Shown: positions 34,107 through 45,648 of the stretch, in pieces | Layout of the letters: each line of letters opens with the position of its first letter | Position numbering within the stretch: the first letter of the stretch is position 1 | Assembly (NCBI GenBank): GCA_009733575.1 | Contig: ML769433.1 | Location: 7,589 to 71,588, forward strand | DNA length: 64,000 bases | Reading direction: 5' to 3' | Origin: Gymnopus androsaceus JB14 | Lineage: Eukaryota > Basidiomycota > Agaricomycetes > Agaricales > Omphalotaceae | Program-made: the position numbers and the translations under genes | Notes under the pieces: model-generated | The model's database searches: none | Seen by the model: only the letters and a program-made list of their open reading frames with translations | Told to the model about the DNA's origin: nothing

Positions 34107-36793
34107 ATGGCCACTGAAAACAAGCATTCGCAAGGCCCTGATCCCATCTTACTTACACTATTTGCAAATCGCTTCATGAGCGTCGCTGAAGCAATGGGCA
34201 GATCGCTACAGCAGACGTCCATCAGCACCAATATCAAAGAACGACTGGACTTTTCTTGTGCGCTTTTTGCTCCCGATGGTGATCTTGTGGCAAACGCACC
34301 GTTTATTCCGATTCATCTGGGATCGATGAGCTTGCAAGTTGTCGCTTGATTCAATGTATGCCGTATGCTAATCACAACATGTAGCGCCGTTAAATACCAG
34401 ATGAAATTGTATGGCAAAGAATTGAAGGAAGGAGATGTGTTAATGACAAACTCTCCTCATGCCGGAGGATCGTATGTTGAATACCTCGTTCGTCAGCTCT
34501 CTCATTCATCGTTATTCTACACAGACACCTCCCGGACATCACAATAATAACACCAGTCTTCGACTCCAAATCCAAGGAAATCATCTTCTTTACAGCTTCT
34601 CGCGGCCACCATGCCGATATCGGAGGGATCCTAGCTGGTTCCATGCCACCCACTTCTGTTAATATCTTTGAAGAAGGGGCGGAGATTGTCAGCTTCAAGA
34701 TCGTTGACGGCGGCATATTCGATCGGGAAGGTCTGTTGGATTATATGGTCGAGAAACCGAGCAAGTATCCCGGTAGCTCTGGCTGTAGAAATATCAGAGA
34801 TGTAGAGAGTGATCTAAAGGCAGTAAGAAATCATCGTTATTTCTAGAACCAAAAATTCTCACTGAAACTATGTGTAGCAAATTGCTGCCAATCACAAAGG
34901 GATCCAACTGATCCATGCCAGTAGGTTCTGTTCCTCTATCGTCATTTCATCTACCTCACTCGATTCTCCCGCCTTTCAGTCGTCGATGATTACGGTTTGG
35001 AGACTGTTCAGGAGTATATGTATCATATTCGATGCAATGCTGAAATGTCAGTGCGCAACCTTTTACGGGATGTTGCCCAACGCGCAGGAACAAACGAATT
35101 ATCGGCTATTGATTACTTGGACGACGGTTCTCCGGCAAGTCTAAAGTTAGTACATGCGAAAAACTTCACACTAACTATTCTCGAAATCCCGTCATTACCC
35201 CTCCTTCAATTAACACCCACAACACATCCATCTCCCCTCACTATGATCTTCTTCCTTCGACACCTCCACCATCACCGCGGCTTGCCATCTATCACCCCTA
35301 TTATCCATATCATGCTCATTCATACACATGCTCCACTACCTTCCTCACACAGATTCAACTCCAAGTGACCATCAACCCGTCTTCGGGTTCGGCGGTTCTT
35401 GACTTTGAAGGCACTGGATGTGAAGTTCGGGGGAACTTGAATGCACCTATCTCTGTCGTTCATTCCGCCGTGATATATTGCATGAGGTCCATGCTGGATC
35501 TGGATATTCCACTTAATGCGGGATGTCTTGTTCCTCTCGATAGTAAGTTTTCTTATATTTTATCCTTCTGAAAAGAAAGCTCTTGAAGATTTACCTGAGA
35601 GCGTTTTATGTCAATTAATTTCCGCTGAATATGGTTCTGATCTTCTCGGCGGAGTGGGACTGAGTGATTTTCTGTGCTTCCTTTCTCTTTCTCTCACTTC
35701 GGTTGTTTCCACTTCTGTTCCCTTTCGCTCTCTACGTCATTCTCAAGTTCATTCATCTATTCATTTACATTTTGGTGACTGCACGACTGACTTCCCCGTT
35801 TTAGTACGAATTCCACCCGCCTCTCTCCTCTCGCCGTCCCGGACAGCTGCCGTTTGCGGTGGAAACGTTCTGACGTCCCAGCGGATCGTAGACGTGGTCT
35901 TGAAGGCGTTCCATGCTGCAGCCGCTAGTCAGGGCTGTACAAAGTGAATCATATCTTTATTATTTCTTGTTCAACATAGTTAACTCTTACTTCACTTCAG
36001 TAATCTAACGTTTGGGACCGGCGGGAAAGGAAAGGACGGGAAGGTGGTTGCGGGATGGGGATATTATGAGGTTGGAATTAGCCTGGTCTCCGTTTCGGAG
36101 TTTCTGATTATAGTTTTTTTTAATCAGACCATCGCTGGCGGGTCGGGCGCAGGACCCACTTGGCATGGCACCTCCGGTGTCCACACGCACATTACCAATA
36201 CACGTATCGGGGACGTTGAGATTCTTGAACGGCGCTACCCCGTCATGTTACATCGGTTCGGGCTCCGAGAGAATTCAGGAGGGAAGGGTAAGTGGATTGG
36301 CGGAGAAGGTGTACTGAGGGAGTTGGAGTTTTTAGAAGGGATGCAGGTGTCTATTTTAAGTGAGGTGAGCTGGGAGCTTAGTTAACGAAATAGGACCAGA
36401 TTGGTTCTTCCCATACCTTGTTTATTTTTACTCACTCCCTTCCCCCTCCTTCCACCTTTTCAGCGACGTACGCGCCAACCTTATGGCATGGAAGGCGGCG
36501 GACCCGGTGGGTTGGGACGAAACACATGGGTCAAGCAATTGAGAGCGGAAGACAGTGATCTTATTGATCTTTCAAACCCTAGTACAATCCCAACCCGAAA
36601 CATCAACATTGGCGGTAAAGCGACAGTGTGGATGGGCAAAGGTGATAGGTTGGTGATTGAGACGCCTGGCGGTGGGGCATGGGGTGCTCTCCCTGATGTA
36701 GGTTCTGAGTCTGAGACGGTGCAGGAGCATATGCCGCAGTGGGAGCCGCGAGGGTCATTCGCAGAGAGGGCAAAGGCGCAGGCTGCATTTTAG
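34107..36793 (+). CDS. Hydantoinase B / 5-oxoprolinase C-terminal half, stand-alone
   Basis: Ten exons (34107-34333, 34385-34471, 34525-34822, 34878-34920, 34980-35134, 35353-35542, 35805-35943, 36001-36070, 36128-36364, 36464-36793) give 591 aa with phases intact. Marks of the HyuB family include [75 protein letters not shown] and [11 protein letters not shown]. In fungi 5-oxoprolinase (5-oxoproline + ATP to glutamate, glutathione cycle) is normally one chain of about 1300 aa with HyuA before HyuB. Here the HyuA half is absent: the next gene upstream starts 285 bp away on the other strand. Introns 1 and 5 use GC donors (gcaagt). Confidence 0.88.
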
Positions 36794-37571
36794 ATCTTGG
36801 CTGAAATTTACATGTTTATATTACAGTATCTTCCCCTGCCCAGCTTGACGCCGATTGTCGCGTTTTTCAATGTTTACATCCCCGAACGTTTTGCGGCACA
36901 TCGCACATCGAACTGAATCCTTGGCGACCGCCAGAATCGGCCTTGACGAAAAGCCATCGGGACTGGTTCAGCCCATTGTAACAGACGAGCATAGAGCTTA
37001 CCACAAGGCCCAACGATATAGAAGTTTGTTGATGTCACGAAGCAAAAATACGAGGCCAGCTCTAACAGTATATTTCACACTGCAGATGTGACTATCAGAG
37101 CTGACTTCGTATTTCTACTTCTATTTTTTATTTTTTATTTTGCAAACCTAAAAATTCTATCACAACTCAACTTCATCTACGAGATCGAGCCTGCTTGTGA
37201 TTCTAATGAGCGACAGAGAAACGACAAAATACATCTTGCCAAGTTGCCTCCCGAGTCAGACTCGTAGATCTCATGAGACGTATAGCTGATCATTGAGCGG
37301 TTGAACAAGTATCGCTGTCGACTTGCAGCAGAAAAGAAAGAAAAACGCGTCGCATTATGCATAAGCTAAGACTCAGAAGTACTGTACGAGCAACGCTTAA
37401 CTCGCGCTTGACCGTGCACCATAATCATCTTACACGGATGAGTAAATTTCATTGAGACAGTGACTCGAAGAGGATAACAAAATTATCGTTCAAGAACTAG
37501 TGTACAACATCCACGTCCATTCTCCTACATGCAATGCACCACGACACCTGTAAGTATACGTTCCGATATCA

Positions 37572-38315
37572 TCAGGGATTGGCATAAGCAGCAGTGGCGG
37601 AGGCGAAAGCAGCATTAACGGTGAGTGACAGATTTTGCGTCTGCAAGGAGATCCACTTAAGTGTAGTGAAACGTTGGTAATTAGAGATGAGTTCGTTGTG
37701 AAATGATGAGACGTACTGGGTTTTTCCATTTAGCGCGTTTTGGAAATTGTTCGTGTCCGTGTTCAAAGTCCCCAAATCTTGTTTGACTAAAGCTGCAGAA
37801 CCCGTAACAAGCAAGTTATAGAACGGTTTCTTCTTTGCAATGATTTGTTGAATAGCGGGCACGAAACCTTCGATATCGTTCAGGATGACTTCACCATCAG
37901 CGTTGAAAAAAACTTCCAGTTGCCTGTAGAGCACTAATCGTTTAGCGATAGATATCGATAGGTATCAGTCAAAAAAAAAAGGCTCACAGTGGTATCGGTG
38001 GCAGCGGCGGAAATCGCAGAAGCCAGACTAGTAGCTTCTTGGTGAATGACCTTCGGAGTCGATCGAGCGAAGTGAGCAAATATCATCAGATAGATCTATA
38101 ATATCTGCTTTCATTTGAGATGAACTTACCAGAGCCTGCGATTCGGTTTGCTCCCTTGTCGGTGAACGCCTTAATAGAATTGTCAAGAGTTAGTGACCCT
38201 TGCGGATATCGCTTACTATGTCTGCTTCGACTTTGCGCAACGTCTCGCCGGACTGGACTAGCAGCGAGGATAGCAGTGACAAAGGCCAAAAGGGCAACGA
38301 AGGAGAATACGCCAT
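37572..38315 (-). pseudogene. HsbA-like hydrophobic-surface-binding wall protein, frame-broken
   Basis: Pieces of an HsbA/galactomannoprotein-type secreted protein are in order: a signal peptide-like FSFVALLAFVTAILA, SPVRRDVAQ, VEADIV, LTLDNSIKAFTDKGAN, QALVIHQEATSLASAI, QLEVFFNADGEVILNDIEG and NAAFASATAAYANP to a stop at 37572. They lie in different frames: breaks near the ATG (38315), at CAAA before VEADI, at GGG before LTLD, before QAL, and in the last exon. Such proteins coat hydrophobic surfaces and help recruit hydrolases. Five slips suggest a decaying gene, but all are single-base and this window has similar slips in essential genes, so error is possible. Confidence 0.7.
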
Positions 38316-39106
38316 GATCTCGTGTGTTGAATACAAAGGCTGAGAACTGAGGTGTTGATGTCCCAGAAGTTGAACGATTCGTCCTTTATACCTTTAGCAG
38401 AGTGCCAATTTTGAAGCTACTTTCCTCGGACGTGCTCATACGGAGATGTTATCAGCTGGTGCGATTGGATCCTTCCAGAAAGAGTCCATTATGGAATAGC
38501 AGATTGGCAGAATAGAGAAGCGCCGAAGACTTCGATGGACATGAAATCCTATGGCCAATCGCTACAGCTCCTGTTAGCATGCTGCCTCCTGAACAACATC
38601 CAAAAGGGATTGAGACAAGGTTAAGCTGTGCTCGGTCAACTGAGGAAGGTTACGCGGCGAGCTCAGAAGGACTTATTAGCCTGCCAGTGCATACTAGGAC
38701 CGGAGAATTCGAGTGACTGTTCTGTCCACTTGAAAATAGCTCAATGAAAAGGCCAAGTGCATAGTGATCATACATCCGTCAGCTTGTGATCATCGTGGTC
38801 TCTGATACTCCGAATACGAGTCCTACCGGAGACTAGTCGTTAGAATGCACACGCCAGAAGCAGCGTCAACGAAGTCGAAGAGCCGTGGAACGAAATTGAG
38901 GAAATTCCTGGCGAGTAGTAGCGATTCTTGCCAGTGATTCTTCTACGTACTATAACACTCACCCTCGAACTGACTCGGCATTTGCATCTTCACATTCTAT
39001 CTTGGGAATATCTTGAAAATGCTGTTTTCAAGCCGATCTGGAAAGCGCCTATCGTTGCTGGTGTATGGAACTGTCTTACTGATGTAATTCGGTGACCAGC
39101 ACATAT

Positions 39107-39188
39107 GGCCGTCTGGCGAAATGGCATCGCGACAATTCCTATGCCAGTGCATCATGAAGGGTTTGCAGGTTCGACTCCTACTTGGTCA
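39107..39188 (+). pseudogene. Degenerate tRNA-Arg
   Basis: GGCCGTCTGGCGAAATGGCA and the T-arm 'gcaggttcgactcctac' followed by TTGGTCA match the tRNA-Arg(ACG) genes at 21423 and 41673. The anticodon stem and the ACG loop are replaced by unrelated sequence (cgacaattcctatgccagt), and the T-stem has a mismatch. It cannot fold into a working tRNA. Confidence 0.75.
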
Positions 39189-39329
39189 GTAGATTGGAGA
39201 CAATTGTCGTTTCATTTTCATTTTAAGTTTCAATCATTTTGCGGATTCTTATGATCTTCATCCTATGTATCAATATCCTATACAATACAAGGTCCAATGG
39301 CGACACAAAAATGTCCCCTTCACTTCAAC

Positions 39330-41337
39330 TTACTCAAAATCTGCATTAACTTCCCTCCCAATCAACCACCGTCTGACTTCCTGAGTTCCCGCACCTACAG
39401 CATACAGCCGTGCATCCCGGAGGTAACGGGCGGCGGGGTAGTCGTTCGTGTATCTGTTTGTCCAAAAGTTGTGAGGGAGGAGCGGATGAAATAGACAGAA
39501 GGAAGCCGTAATCAGTATCACCATATAAGACAAAAAAAAAACAAAGCAAAGCAACCCCGAATCACTCACCCATTCCCACCCAAACACTGCATACACTCCT
39601 GCGCCACCTCGATTGACTTTTCTGTCGTGTACATGATCGCGGCTGCACAGTCTCGACGTTGGGTTGGGTAGCCGTGGTCATTCTTCGCGTTGGAGTTGTC
39701 GGACCCTTTGACGGTAGCAGCATGTTCATCTACAGCGCGTGCAACGGCATAGGCAAAGGTGCGAGCAGAGTTTAGCGCGGTGTACATGTCTGCTAGTTTG
39801 GCTGTGGAGGGTTAGGTGAGCAAGGTTAGTGTGGTTGAACTATAGAGAGCATGGGTGGACACAGGGGAAAGCTGAAGATATGAGAAGAGAAGTAAATTCG
39901 GTCCCCCGAAGTCGAGCACTCGAATAAGGAAGGATCCTGATCGGACGCGAAGAGAAGACTTTATTACACGGCATGGTCCAAATAGCTGAACGCCCGATCC
40001 GTTTCAGAGATTATCCCACTGCGGCATTAGCACTTTCGTCTCCAGGACACTTGGGAGAAAGCGAGAGTTAAGAAGAAGGAAAGAGCCTGAACTGAGACTC
40101 GACATCATACGGAGTAAGATGCTTGAAGACAATGATCGAAAGAACGAAAGGAAGCCAACAAAACCCACCCTGCATAATCCCAAATGACGCAACCTTGACT
40201 CCAAACTGTTCTCGTTGGTGAACATATTCAACCGCGGTGTCATAGGCTGCTTGCATTATTCTATCGCGTATGAAAGTGTTTCCAAAGAAGAGTGGGAGAG
40301 AGACGTCGGTACTCTGTTATGAAACCTAGGAGAAGCAGCCTAAACTTACCCTAATGGTCCACCAGACAGCACCAACCTCTCCAAATCCAAGCCACTCATC
40401 AGCACCTTGGAACCCTTGCCTTTCATCGTCTCCGGTCCCCCAAGCACATTAGCTTCCGGAATGAAAGCATTGTCAAAGAACAATTCACAAGTCGGTGATC
40501 CCTTCATCCCAAACTTGTCTAGCGGGGTTCCAGCAGAGAATCCTGGTGTATTACGAGGGACGAGGAACGCAGTATATGTCTGCTTTGTTGTATGGATATT
40601 CGGACCTGCGCTTTCACTTGCTTTTATAGCGTCCTTCGCATAAACAACCACAACATCCGCGACAGGACCATTTGTTATCCAAAACTTGCTCCCGTTTAAT
40701 CGATACCCATGTTCCTCGGGAACATAAGTTGCAGTTGTCTTCATACTCCCTAGTACATCTGAACCAGCACCAGGCTCAGACATGGCTAACGCCCCCATAA
40801 ACTCGCCGCTCATTAATTTGGGTAGGAATTCGGCTTTCTGGGTGTCTGTTCCCCAGCGGCTAATCTGATTCACGCATAGATTACTGATGCGCGCCGTAGG
40901 AAAGAGCGATGGACCCAGAATAGTAGGACATGGCTTCCATTGCGAGGAGATGGTGAAAGTATCCGAGGGAGAGTCCAAGGGATGAGGTATTTTCTTGTTT
41001 TAGAATTAGTAACAATAACTAGTCGTAATTGCAGTTACTTACCTTCCGTTGGTACAGTGATACCTAATAATCCCATTTCTCCTGTCTTTCGATGAACGTC
41101 CAACAGAGTCTCAGTATTCTTGCCACCTGTTAGATCGATTTCGTCCGCTACAGGTCCAACAACGCGTTCTGCGAAATCCCACACAGTTTCTCGGAATTCA
41201 GCTTCAGAGGGAGAGAGACCAGCAAGCGAGGCATTATAGTGCGTAAATCTTCGTGTAGCCGTAGGAGGAGCGAAATTAAGCCTTTGCTGGCATCTAACCA
41301 GAGAGCGAGGAAATAATCGAGCTGTTCGAAAAATCAT
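39330..41337 (-). CDS. IVD: Isovaleryl-CoA dehydrogenase, mitochondrial
   Basis: It oxidises isovaleryl-CoA to 3-methylcrotonyl-CoA in leucine breakdown, passing electrons to ETF. Five exons (41337-41043, 40993-40350, 40260-40169, 39801-39570, 39453-39330). The start [18 protein letters not shown] is an Arg-rich mitochondrial presequence; an in-frame ATG also lies at 41394. Family marks are [32 protein letters not shown] with the catalytic Glu of IVD-type enzymes, [16 protein letters not shown] and [18 protein letters not shown]. Exon 2 needs one base removed between SYGAH and SNLCVNQ (about 40885). Then 461 aa are in frame. Intron 3 is unusually long (367 nt) and holds a repeat. Confidence 0.9.
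39950..40080. repeat. Dispersed repeat inside IVD intron 3
   Basis: The run 'agactttattaca...atggtccaa...gctgaac...cagagattatcccactgcggca' resembles 42930-43010 ('agatttattaca...aaggtccaa...gttgaac...tgagacttatcccaatgcggca'). The two copies are in the same orientation, about 70% alike by eye. It explains why this intron is several times longer than its neighbours. Confidence 0.6.
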
Positions 41338-41672
41338 TGTGGGGAGAAGAATGTGAGGAAAGAGGATCCGTCCGATTGGAATAGAGCTTCTCACGGCCGG
41401 CGTCAGAATACTGCGAGAATACTAAGCGCTTCGACAAGTTGAAGTTCGGTGGGTATTACGCGTTACGGCCAAACTTCAGTTTTTGACTAGGACCTTAAAT
41501 CAAGCGTACGCATCTTGAGATTTTTACAGCCGTTTCGGAAAATTTTACAAATGTAATGGGTTTTTTGACGCGTGAGGACCCCTGCGTCACGTTTACGCGA
41601 AACTATGGTCGGTAAGCAACTCAGCCAGAAAAAAAGAAAAAAAAGGAAGACATCCACGTAAACAGATTCCGA

Positions 41673-41767
41673 TGACCACCGCAGGGGTCGAACCTGCAAT
41701 CTCCTGATTACTCTGATAATCTACACAACCATCGTAGTCAGACGCGATGCCATTTCGCCAGGCGGCC
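41673..41767 (-). tRNA. tRNA-Arg (ACG) with intron
   Basis: Read on the minus strand: GGCCGCCTGGCGAAATGGCA, anticodon stem-loop with ACG, T-arm GCAGGTTCGACCCCTGC, acceptor GGTGGTC and A. The mature parts match the tRNA at 21423 by eye, whereas the 23-nt intron after ACGA differs in sequence. The direct plus-strand ORF over it is a shadow. Confidence 0.9.
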
Positions 41768-42247
41768 ACAGTTTGTGGTATTAAATCGATTAGTTGATTA
41801 GCTAGCCTGATAATGTTCCTATGTTCAAGCATCGCATCGAACGCAGACTCTGTTACAAAAGCAGCATGCGAATTACGTTCTATCAAACTGATGCTACGTC
41901 ATCGTCAGTGCTTCTGTCACATGATCTGTATGCTATTTCTATGATACAGTGCTTTTGGGAGCCTAAGTGATAGTTCGGAGCCTTGCGTATCAAGCTCAAC
42001 TGTCGAATCGATGTACCCAGGACTTGAAGTTTACTCTACTCGGTAAATCCGGTGGGTGAGTTGACAGATAAGTAGTTGCTCCAAGTAAAGGATTTATCGT
42101 AAGTAGAACTATTCGTACTAGGTCTCAGCATACGTAAACCCTGCAGAGCTCGAGCGTCGTTAAATTTCTCGCATGAGTGCGAATTTGAGATACAAGTTTG
42201 CCAGGTGTCCCCGGGTCTCGCTGGACAAATCTTCAACGACTAGGTGT

Positions 42248-42811
42248 TCAAGGAGAGGACCGACTCGCAAAAGTTGTTAAAACAGTATGGGCAATTGCGT
42301 TTTGATGCGGAGTGGCCATCGGACATGCAGAAAGCACAGAGCGGACAGTTTGAATGCTGAAAGGCTCAGGAGTGAGTCCACTAGTACTCTCTAATACTTC
42401 AACGACTTTCAACCTCGCTACTTCCATAGAGACAGGCCTTTCAGCATTTGAACCCTTCGCATAATCAATCAGGATCCAATAATCCTCGTACAACACAAAT
42501 CGATCTCCGCATCGGATACTCCAGTCCAAAAACATGCTTTTAATGGATGAAGCAAGGTCCCCGTCACGGTATATCTCCAAGAATTTGTCTCGAGCTTTAT
42601 CGACGAGGGCTATTTGAGAGTAGAAACATCCGTGCTCTCTGAAGATCTCCTGGGTAGTTGCAAAGGACGAAAGACTCGGAGATGATAGCGAGAACGAGGT
42701 AACCATGTCTTGCAGACGAGAGACGTGGCCTTTGTGCCTCCTAAGGGGAAGTCAATATCATTGAATGAGCTTATATATTTCGTATAACTCTTGTGGAAAG
42801 GCATCTGGCAT
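42248..42811 (-). pseudogene. F-box-like start followed by an unrecognised 152-codon frame
   Basis: From 42811 the minus strand reads MPDAFPQELYE and, one frame over, ATSLVCKTWLPRSRYHLRVF, the two ends of a fungal F-box, separated by a frame slip at an ATATATA run. A different frame from 42706 to 42248 reads a plausible chain (FLEIYRDGD, LDWSIRCGDRFVLYEDYW, SVLSACPMATPHQ) that I do not recognise. The pieces may be one broken gene or two overlapping remains. The F-box assignment is the firmer part. Confidence 0.4.
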
Positions 42812-42924
42812 GATGGTTGGAACGAGGAAGCGGGAAGCGCGTCTATACCACACCTAGTAAGTTGCCTAGCATTTTCAGATCAGAGTTACCGCCGGACTCA
42901 GCACAAATCCGATGCAAGTGCGGA

Positions 42925-43080
42925 AGGAAGGAGGGAAGGAAGATTTATTACAGAGTAAGGTCCAAGAGTTGAACACCGGCGGGTCTGAGACTTATCCCAA
43001 TGCGGCACAGGCTTCTTCGGTCTCAGGCGGAAAGCAGCATTGCATTGTCGGCCACACTGCTCGGAAGATAGTCTCGGACA
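42925..43080. repeat. Dispersed repeat related to IVD intron 3
   Basis: Aligns by eye with 39950-40050 (see that entry). It is preceded by a purine tract of gaag/ggaag repeats. No coding content is recognisable; this could be a SINE-like or non-autonomous element copy, but no ends or target duplication are clear. Confidence 0.5.
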
Positions 43081-45648
43081 ACACCGGGATCAGAATTGCT
43101 CTCTGGAGATGGACTAGAGCTAGAGCTATATGTTGACAATGGTTGAAATGTTTCACTGCTGTATGTGTTGTTGAATGTTATGGTTCTCTAGATGTCGCGT
43201 TTGAGGAGAGGGGCTGTTGAATTGTAGTTGAATTGTAGGTTCAGATCGAGAACTTGCTATAGCTAGGGTATCGACATTAAGCCTAAGCGAATAATTAGCA
43301 ATGCCCTATTTTACAATTAGAATGAAGTATACGCAAACAGTAAAAAACCACTGGCCACAATATGGGTCATTGTTCCGGGATCTGTAGAACAATCGATAGC
43401 GAAAGCATTGCTGTTTAGAGATCTCCATATTCCAGGCTATAGTGAAATTAGAACATAATCGTATAGAGCGAGCCTGGAAAAACGATGAATCTAGCATTGA
43501 GGTAGAATTCCGAATAAAACACAGGCTCCAGTTAGACTTGGAGCTCACCAGCATGATTTCCGCTATAAAGGTTTTGTCGGATGAGTAACACAGACAGAAA
43601 TCTTTTGAAATGATGTTTGCTTACCCAGCCAAAGGAGAGATAAGTACAGTCAAGAAATAACCCCATCTTGAGTGATCGACATCTTCATTATTGTCGAGCC
43701 GTCAAGTTGCAGATCAGTAGTTCAAGTGCGACAGTCACGGTTTGCGAGCGTGAAGAAAAGAAAGATCGCAAAATTAATATACAGTCTTCCAGGCATGAAC
43801 TTTGGTCGGAAGACATACATGCTGAGGCCAAAAATAACTAGGAACATACCTATTAGTATTATGGTTAGAACTAAGATCTAATTGAAGTTTCGTAAAGGAA
43901 TGACAGAAACAACTTCACCTTCACCATATAATACTAGTTCAATCTAGCCAGATAAAATCTAAATTAGTTACGATAGAGTCAGGGGAAGAAAATAACACTG
44001 CAATGTGTATATTGAGCGACGAATATACATACCCTTAGCTCATATTCGGAGATTCTGCAGAATGCATGCTGCATTTTTGAGGCAAAGCTGGTGTTGAAAC
44101 GTATGTATATCAGCCAAAATATCTGGGAAAGCCTTGGGGAAAGCACGTATTCAAGTATCGTCCTTGTGTCTCGTATCATCTATTCTAATAAATATTAGAT
44201 GACAGTCTGAGACTGTCAGAGTTTACACCAGAACATTGAGAAAGACTGAGCAGTACTCCGTGTTCAGTGTGCTGAACGATTCTTAAGTAACACGTCTACA
44301 TTATTGTAGAGTTACATATTTTTATGTAGCATTCTGAATTTGCCAGAGCTTGGGAAGGTTCGGTAACTTCGGTATGTATGGTGCATTCTGCGAAACAATG
44401 ACCAGCTGTGGACGGGTGAAGCCGTGAAAGTCATATTATCAGTGTGGAGATACAGGAAGCAAACGAGATTAACTTTCTATTAGTATCATTCTCCAACTGG
44501 TAATCATTTCGAACTAGATGATAGCCTTTCATCGAATAATTTCCTCCAAAGGCTTATCGATTACTTCGGTCGAGGACCGGGCTACTGCAAGTTTTGAGGC
44601 TATCGCGCAATAAGTATAGAACATGTTCGCGACGCGCGCGATATTCCGTTGGTACTGTGGTAAAGTAGAAAGTGCATGAACCAGAAAATGTAAAGCCACG
44701 ATCGCCTCACAATGGCTAGCTTTGGGACCAAGGCACTCGAATGTTTGGGTTCCAGGCTGCACAATGGAAATTGAGAGTATTTGAAAGCCGATGTCCAAAT
44801 TGAGGTATTATCGTGACAAGACAAGTGTGCGCCGCATTAGACTCTCACCTCTGTTCGATTTTCCGAGGTCTTACTCGTATTCGAGCTCCGCAACCAAGTA
44901 TTCCAGCTTCTAAGACGCTGAAAAAGTGAAAACTTCAAGCCTGGGTGGTTCCATTAAGGTTCAAATAGAACGGTTCTCGTAAAAACACTTGATATGCCAT
45001 TGAATGGTGCTCGGAGTTCGGAGCTAAGGCAGTGAGCTCGGAAATGCGATGAGCGACCTGTAGCCTGCTGTAGCGCGATCATATGTACTCACTGAGTCCC
45101 AGTCTGATGTCCAGTGACAGCGAAGGCTATTCGAATTCAACATATCCGGGGTCAACGGGGGGGATTGATAGGTCATAATCGCCTCTTCATCGAAGTTAAT
45201 CTGATCATTGGCAAGTCATCTACAATCTTAAGACTTTTCTCCGCTGAACGAAGGCTTGAAAACCTGAAACTTGCTGCAAGTTGAATTGGAATTGGAGTGG
45301 TCCGACGATTTCGATTGCAGCCAGAGTTGAGAGCTATTTGCTACCATGCTCGTGTGAATACTGCTGCTAAGGCGCACAAAAGCCATGATAAATGAATGGA
45401 TGAAACGATGGTGGTCAAGGTAAAAAAAATTATGTGCCCGTTTTTGGAATACGATCGAAAGCCACGTGGATATTTGTAGGGTTTATGTAAACCCAGGTTC
45501 TCTTAAATGCATCTCAGCAACATCCTTTCGCCAGGACTCAAATCACTGGATATCCTCAGCTTCAACGCCATTGTGGGACGCGCAGGAGCATAGTGAAGCT
45601 TCGCAGAGCTTCTTCCGAAATCTTTGTTACCTTTTAATATTTTCAGAA
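43081..45648. other. 2.5 kb interval without a supported gene
   Basis: Several short frames are present. The longest minus-strand one (44529-44798, 89 codons) has no recognisable motif and no convincing splice partners. The frame 45466-45648 upstream of the F-box start is in frame with it but lies before a better-placed ATG. I see nothing else to report. Confidence 0.5.

Noticed and set aside
36855..37091. 78-codon plus-strand frame after the hydantoinase-B gene
   Set aside because: It has no family marks or splice continuity and overlaps the expected trailer region.
41593..41886. 97-codon minus-strand frame
   Set aside because: It runs through the tRNA-Arg gene at 41673-41767; its WRNGIASDYD segment is a translation of the tRNA.
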